Assembly: GCA_015179125.1 (NCBI GenBank)
Contig: WHVA01000212.1
Span: 116,179-180,178 of the forward strand
DNA length: 64,000 nucleotides
Reading direction: 5' to 3'
Source: Gautieria morchelliformis
Taxonomy: Eukaryota; Basidiomycota; Agaricomycetes; Gomphales; Gomphaceae
How positions within the stretch are numbered: position 1 is the first letter of the stretch; every line of letters begins with the position of its first letter. The position numbers were made by a program, and so were the translations under genes. Of the stretch, positions 53,053 to 63,175 are shown in pieces. Under the pieces are notes generated by a model, which saw only the letters and a list, made by a program, of their open reading frames with translations, had not been told where the DNA came from and searched no databases.

Positions 53053-56000
53053 TTAATATATTCCGATTTGCTCGTTGAGAATCTTCACTCTAGGACTAGG
53101 AAGTCCTTTAGTGAGGATATCTGCCAACATTTGTTCGGTTGGCAAATAAACGAGCTTGGCTTGTTGATTTTTGATTATATCTCGAAGGAAATATAACCTG
53201 ATGTCGAAATGTTTGGTTCTCGTGTGTTGTTGGGTGCCATACGTGATGGCAATGGCTGATTGATTGTCTGAATAAACTTGGATGGGTCTGTTCAGTGGTT
53301 GGAATATTTCAGAAATAAAATGGCGCATCCAAAGAGCCTCTTTGCCCGCATGGGTCAGGGCGACGAATTCGGCTTCAGTTGATGAGAGGGCTACTATCGA
53401 CTGTTTCTGGCAACTCCATGAAACAGTGCCTCCATCAATCTGAAATAAGTATGCCGAATACGAACGCCTATGACTCTGTGAACCCCAATCCGCATCTGAA
53501 TACCCCATCAAGCCGTCTTGATTTCTTCCAAGTGTGAGCTTGTAATGCTTCGTGCCTTTCAAATATTTGAAGACACGTTTGACTGCATTCCAGTGTGTGC
53601 CACCTGGATTTTCAAGGAATTGCGAGAGTAATGACACCGCAAATGCAATGTCAGGTCGAGTGGCTACAGCCGCCCACATCAGTGATCCTATGGCTTGTCT
53701 GTATGGAAACTTCGACATGGCTTTCTTGCCTCTCTCTGTAGAAGGACATTGGTCTTTAGATAATTTTACGGCTGGATCAAGAGGCGTAGCATAAGTCTTT
53801 GCATCTTCGAGATTAAATTTTTTGATGATCTTCTCGATGTATGCAGGTTGTGAAATTGCAATGGTCTTCTTCTGCCAGTCTCTTTCGATTTTGAGATTCA
53901 ATAGCCAATGAATCTCGCCTAGATCTTTCATACTGAAGACCTGAGCAAGATCTCGTTTGACTTCGTCCAGGACTGATTGATTCTCAGCTGTGATGGTAAG
54001 GTCGTCCACAGCTGTTGCAATGATCACATGCCCCTTTCCGCCACGTCTATAAAATACAGCCCCGTCTGTGGCTGACGTAGTGAATCCTAACTTGTGGAAT
54101 TCACCACTTAGACGTTTGTACCATTCTCTTCCAGATTGCTTGAGGCCGTAGAGTGCTTTCTTCAAAAGTAGCACTTCGCCTTTGTCTCCTGACTCATATC
54201 CATACGGCTGCTTCATGTAAATAGGTTCGGGCAACTTAGCATTGAGGTATGCATAGTCCACGTCCATTTGATGAATAGGCCAGTCATTCCTAGCAGCAAT
54301 GGCGCATATGATCCGTAGGGAGGATAACCGAGCAACAGGTGAGTATGTCTCATCATAGTCGATTCCAAACTTCTGCGTGAAGCCTTGGGCGACCATTCTC
54401 GATTTAGGTACTATTGGTTTCCCTTCTGGATTACGCTTCCAAAGGTAGACCCATTTGTTGCCGACAATGTTGGCTCCAGGAGGTGGTTTGGTTCTTTCCC
54501 ACACTCCCTTGTCGATTAGGGCCTCATACTCTTTGTCCATTGATTTCTTCCACATAGGATTATTCAGAGCTTCGTCTGCATTGCTAGGTTCAATTTGACT
54601 CAAATCCGGCGCCTTAATGTTGTTTTGACCGTCGGTTAGAAACGCACTGATGGCACACTCATAGCTACTGATGCCATCAATCTCGGAGGATAATTCTTGG
54701 TCGAATAAAACTTCTTCATGGTCCTCAACGTCCTCGTAAGCTAGCGTAGTCGTATGTGCGCCAGTTTGTCTCTGAGTTTGAGATCTTGTCACGGGACCTG
54801 ATGGGGCCGGCTGCACTTGTTGTTGACGGATCCTTTCGCTTCTCCTTATCGGTTCAGCTTCTCTAGGTCTGTCATCAACTCCCTGAATAGGTTGCAGCTT
54901 TTCAAGATATTCTTCCGGTGCACTTTCATCAATTTCTTCGATCTTTGCCTCTTCGCTGACTAAGCGACCGGGCACAGGCACTGATGCCGGAATGGCTTTC
55001 TTCTCTTCTTTAGACGTAGGTAGCTTGGATTCCTCAATAGAAATGATTGGGACCTTTCCCTTCTTCATTTCTGAATCAAAGACAACGTTCCGCTCGACAG
55101 AAACTTTGTGCGAGTCAGGCCAATAAACATAATGACCATGGCTCTGCGCAGAAATTCCTATCCATCGAGCTCTTTTGGCACGAGCTGCCAATTTATCTCC
55201 CTGAGTGATTTTAACGTAAATTTCAGTTCCCCACGCGTGAATGTCTTTGAGATTCGGTTTTTCATGGTGAATCATCTCGTAGGGCGTTTTATCTGGTAGA
55301 GCTCTTGTATGCGTCCTGTTCCTAAGATAATTGGCATGCTGTATCGCATAGCCCCATAATATCTTAGGAAGGCTTGATTCTAGCAGCATGGCACGAGTTC
55401 TCTCAGTGAGGGTTCGGTTCAGGCGTTCCGCAACACCATTGGACTCTGGTGTGTCGTGTACCGTCAACTGATGCTTCGTGCCTTGTTTGGCTAGATGCTG
55501 TTCGAATTCAGAGCTCGTATACTCGCCCCTCGATCAGAAACAAGTGCCTTGATGTGCACATTTCTCTGTCGAAGCATTAAAGCCTCGTAGAGCTTGTACT
55601 TTGAGAATGCTTCTGATTTGTTCGCCATGAGATAGATCACCGATTCTCTTGAGTAGTCATCGATAAAGGAGACATAATATGACTTCTTATCGATCGTGAG
55701 GTGTCTTGCAGGTCCCCAGACATCAGAATAAATTCTGTCACCGAATTTTGATGTTCGGTCTCTGGGTTCTCGAGGAAGAGGTTTGCGCGCAATCTTGGCC
55801 TGAATACACGCATCACAGACAATTCTATCGCCTGTGGAGCTCAGTTCAATGCCCAATATCATGCCATGATTTAATAGATGTTGTAGGGACTTCTGCGAGA
55901 TGTGCCCCATCTTTTGATGAATTTCCATGGCAGATAAACACATATGGGCTTGAGCACTTGGTGACTGGAGGTCTAGTCGATATAAGCCATTGACTTTCGG

Positions 56001-57296
56001 TGCTTGCATCAATACTTTTCCAGCAGCATTAGATATTGTGCATTTCTGGCCACCGAGTCGAATGTCGTAGCCAGCATCATCGCACCGACCGATCGAGACG
56101 AGGGTAGCAGCAATTTTGGGTGCATAGTATGTATCTTGCAACGTGACTTCTACTGTTCTATCTCCAACCTTATTGGATAATACGAGCAGTCCTGAGCCGA
56201 AGGCATCAAAGGTACCTTTGTTGGCTGCTCGGATAGTCCTCGGCTGTGAGAATTGACAGTAGTTCCTCAATAAATTTTTGTGAGGAGTCATATGCGATGT
56301 CGTTCCGGTGTCGAGTATGACTATAACTCCTGAGGATGTGCTCAAATTGAAATTAGAGCACTCGTCAAAATTGGTGAAGGCAAGATGCCCATCACCACTT
56401 TCCTCAGAAGTAGACTCTTCTTCGGCAACATTCGCTTTTGCTTTACCCTTCTTCTTCTTCTTGCCTTTGGCTTTCTTCTTCTGACGTGGTCCTTGACCTT
56501 CTTTACCACCTCCTTTAGCCCAGCAATTTTCGATGGAATGTCCAGGCTTTTTGCAGTTGGTGCATACATGCGCCTTCTGCCCCTTCTGGTCCTTCTTAGT
56601 AGATGAACCAATAAACACCTGCTCTTCTTGCGGGAGTGTTTTCTTCCTGTCATACTGAGCCTTTAGTACCCTAATAATATTATCAGGGACCAATGGCATC
56701 CCGCATTCTTCAAGCGAAGTTGTAAGGGCATTCATGACTGCCTCATAGGATGGTGGAAGTGACGCAAGGATTATGTCCATGAATTCTTCTTCAGAAACTC
56801 TAGCTCCCATCTCATTAAGACGAGCATATAGGTCTTGGGCCTTGTCCAAGTGATCTCTCAAGTCTCCATCCTCAGGACATCTCATACTGCGGAGTTGTCT
56901 CTGCAGGCTGGTGAGGACCATCTTGGGCTTTTTGGTCATTTCATTGACCAGTGCATCCCAAGTCTCTTTTGCTGTCTTTTGCTTCTGTAGCATCAGGGCT
57001 AAGGACTCTGACACTGAGACGATGATTTGGGTCTTGGCTTGTCCTTCTCTAGCAAGGTATCTCTCCAGCTTCTCCTCGGCCTTATCCATCTGAGTTTCCT
57101 CAGCTTCTGTTAGAATATGGCCTGGGGGCATGACTGGAGGATCAGGAGGTCGAATGACTCTCCCTTCTACATGCTTGAGCAAATTTTTGGACTCGAAATA
57201 GCTGATGAGAGTGGCTCGCCACAATGGCCAATTACTTCCATCAGTAGCAAGCTTCTCAACACCCAACAGCTTCTCAGAAGTGTCTCCGGGGCCCAT
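53053..57296 (-). CDS. copia-2 Gag-Pol polyprotein (one frame break)
   Basis: The first frame, 57296-55491, starts MGPGDTSEKLLGVEKLATDG: copia gag with a CCHC knuckle (CTNCKKPGHSIENC), a lysine-rich region, protease ILDTGTTSHM, integrase HHCC (IHQKMGHIS ... CDACIQAK), DVWGPA and VSDRG. The second frame, 55467-53053: ESNGVAERLNRT (integrase E), RT with VYLWKRNPEGK, ARLSSLRIICAIAARN, MDVDYAYLNAKL and AVDD in place of YVDD, and RNase H (YSDADWG, LSSTEAEFVAL) with SDNQSAIAI, ending NEQIGIY*. The frames join if one G is added in the run at 55526-55529, restoring a GGEY-type integrase motif. All catalytic motifs are otherwise present. Confidence 0.95.
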
Positions 57297-57301
57297 AACC
57301 C
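57289..57301 (-). other. copia-2 primer-binding site overlapping the gag start codon
   Basis: Reading the minus strand just after the LTR: GGGTTATGGGCCC, the complement of the initiator tRNA-Met anticodon stem-loop. The ATG at 57296-57294 inside it is in frame with, and the first codon of, the gag-pol frame. Confidence 0.85.
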
Positions 57302-57799
57302 TGTAGAGGACAGGAATTATAGGCAGTAGGTATGGACTTGTTATTCAAAAGAATAGACTAGAAATCAATTCACTCTCTCAGTGAATTTAGTGGTCACTAT
57401 AAATATATTATACACTACCTAGAAATCAATTCACTACAGAGCATTTCTAGGTCAATAAATGCAAAGACTACTAGACTAATTTACTTGCCTCTCTCAGTGA
57501 ATTTAGTGGTCACTGAGAGAGGGGGAAATGTGTTCCACTGCGCATGTACTACTACCCGGCCCTTTAGCGCCCAAGAGCTCGCGCGTCGAAGTCATTTCAG
57601 ACTCCGCTGGGTGCAGCCGCCTGTGAAAGTAGGAATAACAAGATGAAATAGAGAGATAAGGAATGAGTGGAAAATTTCGAAAATAACCAGAGAAATGGAT
57701 GCATCATACAAGAACAATGTGAGAAGAACTTGGAAGGCCACACAACAAATTGGATATATTATGCTTGATTTTGGTGCAGGAGCATAAATGCACCCAACA
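57302..57799 (-). repeat. copia-2 5' LTR
   Basis: 498 bp, identical to 52542-53039 by direct reading. Confidence 0.97.
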
Positions 57800-57804
57800 A
57801 TGGG

Positions 57805-57947
57805 ATCAAGGTTGGATATGAACTCAAGCTTGGGCTCAGGCTCGGGCGCGGATAAGGATCATATGTACTCGGGCACGAATATCACAAGGCTCGGGCTCGG
57901 AAGAAGGTTTTACCGGTAAGTAACCGGCCAAAGGCCGGGCCCTTACA
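57805..57947 (-). repeat. Gypsy A copy 2 3' LTR, proximal part
   Basis: Continues the LTR interrupted at 52541; ends CCCTTACA before the pyrimidine-rich purine-tract complement. It keeps the CCGGCCAAAGGCCGG palindrome. Confidence 0.9.
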
Positions 57948-58120
57948 GTATCCCCTCCTTATGGCCGAGACCCTCGAGGCTGTAATATGAACAAGGTTTG
58001 AATGTCCTCGAATCTAGATCCCGGCCCGATGTTAAGTAGCCGGAAAGGCAAAGCTTAAATCGTAGCTGAGGTTAGATAAAAGGGTGGGTAGGAGGCAGCG
58101 AACCCCAGTGCCAACGAATT

Positions 58121-60251
58121 ATGGTGCGCCCTCAAGCCCTCTTTAACTCAGCCGTCGACGAGAACAGCGCGAGCAACGCGTTCGACCAGACACTACTGTC
58201 TGAGGAGAACGGAGCCTCGGGCGAGGTTATGCCCGAGGATCGACCCGAGGTTGGCATATTGCCAATTGATGAGGGTGGGTGCCATCGACATGCGGCAGCC
58301 GTGGCAGGAAGGGCTGAATGGCAAAAAGGTGAGTACCGCCGTTGTCTGGTCATGGACGCTGCTGATTCGTACAGTATAAACGCATGTTATTCTCGTACCA
58401 CCCTACCGACTTGTCCCTATACGGGTACAAGCTCACCGACGGGGGACCTCGTGAGTGGCAACTCGCGACCAAGGCCAAGGCGAGGTGCGCGCGGTGCGAA
58501 GAGCGCGACTATACGTGCCTTCGGGCCGTTAGTCTCGATTTCGGCCTCGCTGACCAGGGTGCCTGCGTGTGGTGCAGGACACGCTCCTTGGGCTGTAGCA
58601 TAGCCCAAGGTCGCCGCAGCAAGGTGACCCCAGGAAAAGGCCAGGCGGGTGCCGTGGGCAAGAAGCGAGCGAGGAGCGAGGATGCCGAGGATGGACCGAG
58701 GCCGAGGAAAGAGGCCAAGGTTCGGGATGAGGTTGCAGAGGATGACGACTCAAGCGACTGGGTCGAGAGGAACCTGGAGATGAGGGTGGAGCGGATGGAA
58801 GCGAGGTTGAGCGAGGAGAAGGGTAAGGGGTCAGAGGGAGCAAGGCATAGTGAGGGGAAGGAAGCCGAGGTGGAGGAAACCGAGGTGGAAGGTCGGAGGG
58901 TGAAGAAAACAAGAAGACGAAAAGGTTGGAGCAAAGTGCGGAGATGACGGAGTTGATAGCGGCAGTGAGGGACGTGGGACAGAAGGTTGGCGAGGTTGGG
59001 GAAAGGGTGTGTGAGTTGTGTCAAGATTGGTTTTTAGGCGTTAATATCGTGTATTAGTGAACACAACAAATGCCCAAATAACTTGTGCGAATAAGTATGC
59101 CATTCGGCGAATAAGTGAACCGATGAATGTTCACGAAACAAAGGGGTTGCCCGAACAGGGCTCGCCCTGTCTACAGTCGTAGCGAAACAGCTCGCAGCAC
59201 TTGACGATGTAACGTGCAAGATATCGCGGAAGGGCTGTCTAAGTTTCAACGGTCCCTTCGCCAACAGCACAGAAAGTAGTTTGAAGGCTAAGGTAACGAA
59301 GACGAAGTATGAGAACTCACCAGTGATGCCTAAGTCCTTGGCTGGTCGAAGATATAAATCTTCAAGGAGAGGCCCAAGACGATGATCACAGCGAGGTCAA
59401 GTTTGCACAAGGTGGACGACGTATGATAATTGAACTGGGGAATATACATGCGAATGTAAACTACTTATATCGAATGCTTGTAAGGTATCAGCGAATAGGA
59501 AAGAGGCCGTCACAAGTCAGGGTTGGATAGGGGTGCGCAGTCATGGTACAAAGGAGATGGAATAAACATACAATAGAGTGAGGGAAGAATGCGAACGTGG
59601 AACGACGGAGAATAAAAGGGGGCGAAGGCACTTATGGACAAAACCATGTCTTGGGACCCGCATACATGCTACCCTGCACGGACTCTTCGTTCACTGGGTT
59701 GATCCCGCACGTCCTATGGAAGGAACACCCTGTGAACGCACTTTGGCCATACGAACACCCAATGGGGTTGGATTAAGAAGATGATGGGGCTAATGATGAA
59801 CCATCATGCCGGGTGATTGGTATCGAATCATATTTGATGGCGTGCCTGCTGGCGAAATGCGCGAGTAGCGAATAGCGGTTCGGAGGATGGGGCGAACAGC
59901 GAGTAGGGTAGACGTAGAGGAGGAGTGGTCGGTAGGTGCGGCGAACTCTGACGAAGATGCTAGGAAGTGACGAGGGGGAACATGGAGGTAGCGCGGTAGG
60001 AGAAATAAACCGGTCATGACAAGTTGGTGGGGGAGTTTAGGGCGGCGAAAGATAGGATGAATTGGGCGGATGTGGAGTTTATGAGGATAAGGAGGAGGTG
60101 AAATTATTTGAAGCGGATGCAGGGGGCGAGGGACTTGGCAGATTATGGAGGACATGGGGGTCTGGTGGAGCGAAGTAGCAGTAGTAATGAGGAGAAGTCA
60201 GGGGAGGGTAGTGAGGAGAGCGAGGGAGAGGATATGAGGATGTTTGGTTAA
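58121..60251 (+). pseudogene. Opposite-strand gene of gypsy A (copy 2), split by a solo LTR
   Basis: Exon 1 from ATG 58121 (MVRPQALFNSAVDENSASNAF), with one extra base near 58273. Exon 2 from about 58381 (RMLFSYHPTDLSLYGYKLTD) carries CARCEERDYTC and CVWCRTRSLGC, both half-sites intact, then the KR-rich and acidic regions and SSDWVERNLEMRVERMEARL. A frame break near 58905 (KKTRRRKG in place of KKDKKTK) precedes EMTELIAAVRDVGQKVGEVG. At 59019 a solo LTR-B interrupts; coding-like sequence resumes at 60027 and ends near 60251. Most differences from copy 1 leave the cysteine region unchanged. Confidence 0.65.
59019..60021 (-). mobile_element. Solo LTR of gypsy family B (short form)
   Basis: 1003 bp, TGTCAAG...TCATGACA on the plus strand, flanked by AGTTG (59014-59018 and 60022-60026). 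It lacks the ~240 bp that precede the internal TGTCATGAC in the long form at 26843 and 46126. Confidence 0.9.
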
Positions 60252-60361
60252 GTACTAAGAGAATTAATGGAATTTCTTGGATTTTATCGATTTTTGTTGT
60301 TCGGTTGTGAGGGGATTTTGTTATCTAGCTACTGGGTTCATGGGGGTTAAACAAGGAATGG

Positions 60362-62692
60362 TCATAGAGCAGTCAAAGGTCCTGGCTTGGCCGGGTAAGA
60401 TTCGTGGAAGTCAGTGACCAGCTCCGAGGCATGATCAAGCTCGGAAGTGAGGATCCACGAGGTTTCTTCGTCGGTACCTTCGTAACCAGTCCACCTAACA
60501 AGATAGAGTAGCTTGCAGCTCTTGCGTCTATTATCGATCTTCGAGTCGAGGATTTCGGAAACCTCGAACTCGGGTTCGCCGTTGATAACGACTGGGGGCG
60601 GAGGCGGCTAAACTCGGTTCGGGATGGTGTTGGGCGAGGCTGGATCGAGCATAGATACGTGGAATACTGGATGGACTGAATGCATGTGTTCTGGAAGTCG
60701 AAGGGTGAAGGAGTGAGTACCCGCTCGGGAAATGATCTCAAAAGGACCGAAGAACTTCTCGGCGAGCTTTTTGGTAGGGCGAGTCGTTCTGAAGTACTGT
60801 GCCTTCACAAAGGCGAGGGATCCTACTTGGAAATCAGGAGCGGGCTTGCGGAGAACATCGGCCGAGGCTTGGTAAGTCTTCTGAGCCTCGAGGATGGCGC
60901 GGCGAAGTTCTTGGTGAAGCTCGTCCAGGTCAATCACGAAGTCTCGAGCTCGTGCCGAGGCGAGGTCGCGCTCGGGGTGAACTGCGAGGTTTGGATGGTA
61001 ACCCTTATTAGCAAAGAATGGGGAGATGCCGCTGGTTGCGCTAGGTGCATTGTTGTAGGCGAACTCGGCTAGGGGAAGGAGCGAAGCCCAATTGGACTGC
61101 TGATAGTTGCAATATATCCTGAGGTACTGTTCCAAGGTCTGGTTAGCACGCTCAGTTTGACCGTCACCCTCGGGATGATATCCCGAGGTGAAATGCAACC
61201 GCATGTCCAAGGCTTTCCCTAGGGAATGCCAGAAGTGCGAGACGAACTCGGAACCCCTGTCCGAGGTGACGTGTGAGGGGACTCCATGCTTGGAAAAGAC
61301 ATGAAGGACGAAGAGATGAGCGAGCTCTTGCGAGGTTATCTTGTCTGTGGTTGGAATGAAGATAACCTGCTTAGTGAAGCGGTCAACAATCACTAGGATG
61401 GAGGTGAACTCGTATGAAGGGGGAAGCTGCTCAATGAAATCCATAGAGATGGAATTCCAAGGCTTCTCGGGAATGGGGAGTTGTTTGAGAAGACCATAGG
61501 GCTTGTGACGTTGTGGCTTGCTTCACATACAAGTGGTGCAAGTCTTGCAATATTCTTTGACAAAGGATCTAATCCCTGGCCAAGTGTAATTTCGTCGGAT
61601 CAACTCCAAGGTCTTGCTGACCCCGAAGTGTCCCGAGAGAATGTGGTCATGCTTGTATTGGAGGATGCGAAGTCGAAGGTCTTGGGCCGCTGGAATGTAG
61701 GTTCGGTTGTCAAGCTTGAGAAGGCCCTTGGGATCTGTGGTCCACCTCGGGTCATTAACCAAGCCGAGGTGCGACTTGGCTATGGGGTCTGAGGGGAGGT
61801 TTGCTAGTATGTCAGCTCGGATCTGCTCTGTATCAAGCAGTGAAGCGGCTTGGAGTACGACGGGAGCGAGGTTAGTAGCTCTAAGGGACGATGCCAGCTG
61901 GTGTTGGGTAAACACTGGCAGTAGGTTCTGTGGGTTTATGGTGGCATAGTCGATATTCCCCTCTTTAAGGTAGACGTCCCATCGTCTAGTGAGAGAGTCA
62001 GGCTTCGTTCCGAGGTGACCAGGTCGGAAGCGTATGGCGAGGTTGAACTGGGATAGGTATTCTGACCACCGAGCTTGTCGACGGGTCAGGAGCTTCATTG
62101 TTGAAAAGTATTCGAGGTTCTTGTGATCGGTGATAACGTCGACAGGGTTGCCAGAGCCCTCGAGGTAGTGTCGCCAGCGTTGAAACGCTTCAAAAATTGC
62201 TAGGAGCTCCTTGTCATGAACGTCGTAGTTGAGCTCGGTAGAGGTGAATGTGCGGGAGTGGAAAGTGACGGGATGAAGTTCGCCTTCCGAGGTTCGCAGT
62301 GATAAGATTGCCGCTAAGGCATAATCTGAAGCATCAGTCTCTACGATTAGTGGAAGGTCAGGAATCCAGTGGGTAAGGATAGGGGCGGTAGTGAACGCCT
62401 TCTTCAACAGGTTGAAGGCCTGCCGACAATCCTCGGAAAAGTTCCAAGGGGTACCCTTGCGGGTGAGTCGGGTGAGAGGAATGGTGATGTCGGAGTAGTT
62501 GTGAATGAAACGTCGGTAGAAGTTGGCGAAGCCGAGGAAGGATTGGATGTCGCGAACTTTGCGAGGTTCAGGCCAGTCTTGAATGACCTTTACCTTGTCG
62601 TCCGCCATAGTGAGGCCCTTGGGAGAGAGTATGTAGCCGAGGAATTCAACCGAGTCGCGATGAAACTCGCATTTATCTTCTTTGGCGAAGAG
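60362..62692 (-). pseudogene. Gypsy A copy 2 Pol, 3' two thirds, with stops
   Basis: Starts inside RT (AKEDKCEFHRDSVEFLGYIL), through RNase H (VETDASDYAL, DVHDKELLAI), VPAAQDLRLRILQYKHDHIL and integrase (CKTCTTCM), then TGA at 61523-61525 where copy 1 has CGA. It continues FTSILVIVDRFTKQVIF, TSDRGSEF, GQTERANQ, with a TAG at 60608 where copy 1 has CAG, then a decayed chromodomain region to 60362. The upstream part is replaced by gypsy C LTR at 62693. Confidence 0.9.
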
Positions 62693-63175
62693 TATAAGGG
62701 CAACCTGGGCAGACGCTCTACACTCAAGCGGCGAACTGGCAAAGGGGGATCCAAAGTGAGATAGAGAACTATATACAGGACATAGACATACCTGGCGAAG
62801 GGGGATCCAAAGAGAAAACTCTAAGGAACCCCTTCGCCACCTAACTACAACTATAAGCAAACGCGGGCATGCTAGCCCGATCACCGAATGCCCGAGTTAC
62901 ATAAGCAATCATGCGATAACAGGGCTGGACAGATAAGGAAGGAATGATGTCGGAAGGGGCCGGAACAGGAAGGGAAATAAATGGAACACAAGACAGAAGG
63001 ATGCTAAAGGCTAGGAGAAGCTCAGGGGCCATCAACAACAGGCTGCGATGATGCAGTGTGTGATAATGCACAGTGCGATCATACACAGTGTGATCATGCA
63101 CAGTGTGATCATGCACAGTGCGATCATACACAGTGCGATCATGCAGAGTGCGTGATTGGTGTTCCCCTGACATCA
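62693..63175 (-). repeat. Gypsy C 3' LTR
   Basis: About 483 bp; on the minus strand it starts TGATGTCAGGGG right after a purine tract (AGAGGGGGGG). The left edge is set by where gypsy A pol similarity ends (62692); the terminal bases TATA do not show the usual CA, so this edge is less certain. It contains two GGGGGATCCAAAG motifs (near 62746 and 62801) and a 16-bp tandem array (GTGCGATCATACACA theme, 63058-63155). Confidence 0.7.

Larger units (their letters stand above)
52542..57799 (-). mobile_element. Ty1/copia LTR retrotransposon (copia-2), very young
   Basis: A 5258-bp element with two 498-bp LTRs that I find identical base for base, flanked by ATGGG on both sides (52537-52541 and 57800-57804). 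It has an initiator-tRNA-type primer site next to the right LTR, a purine tract (GAGGGGG on the minus strand, 53041-53048) next to the left LTR, and a full copia-order polyprotein with one frame break. The empty site is visible in gypsy A copy 1 (32645-32655). Confidence 0.97.
52123..62692 (-). mobile_element. Ty3/gypsy chromovirus, family A copy 2 (nested, 5' truncated)
   Basis: From left: a 3' LTR (52123-52541 and 57805-57947, together 562 bp) split by copia-2; a purine tract (57948-57960); the opposite-strand gene (58121 on), split by a solo LTR-B (59019-60021); and pol on the minus strand (62692-60362) ending in RT, where gypsy C sequence begins. Gag and the 5' LTR are absent. It is very similar to copy 1 throughout. 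Confidence 0.88.

Noticed and set aside
56342-56653. Arginine-rich minus-strand frame in copia-2
   Set aside because: Alternative frame through the lysine-rich linker after the zinc knuckle; the main frame is clear.
61523-62884. 453-codon frame that begins inside the gypsy C LTR and runs into gypsy A RT
   Set aside because: The first ~60 residues are LTR read-through across an insertion junction; only the part left of 62692 is gypsy A Pol.
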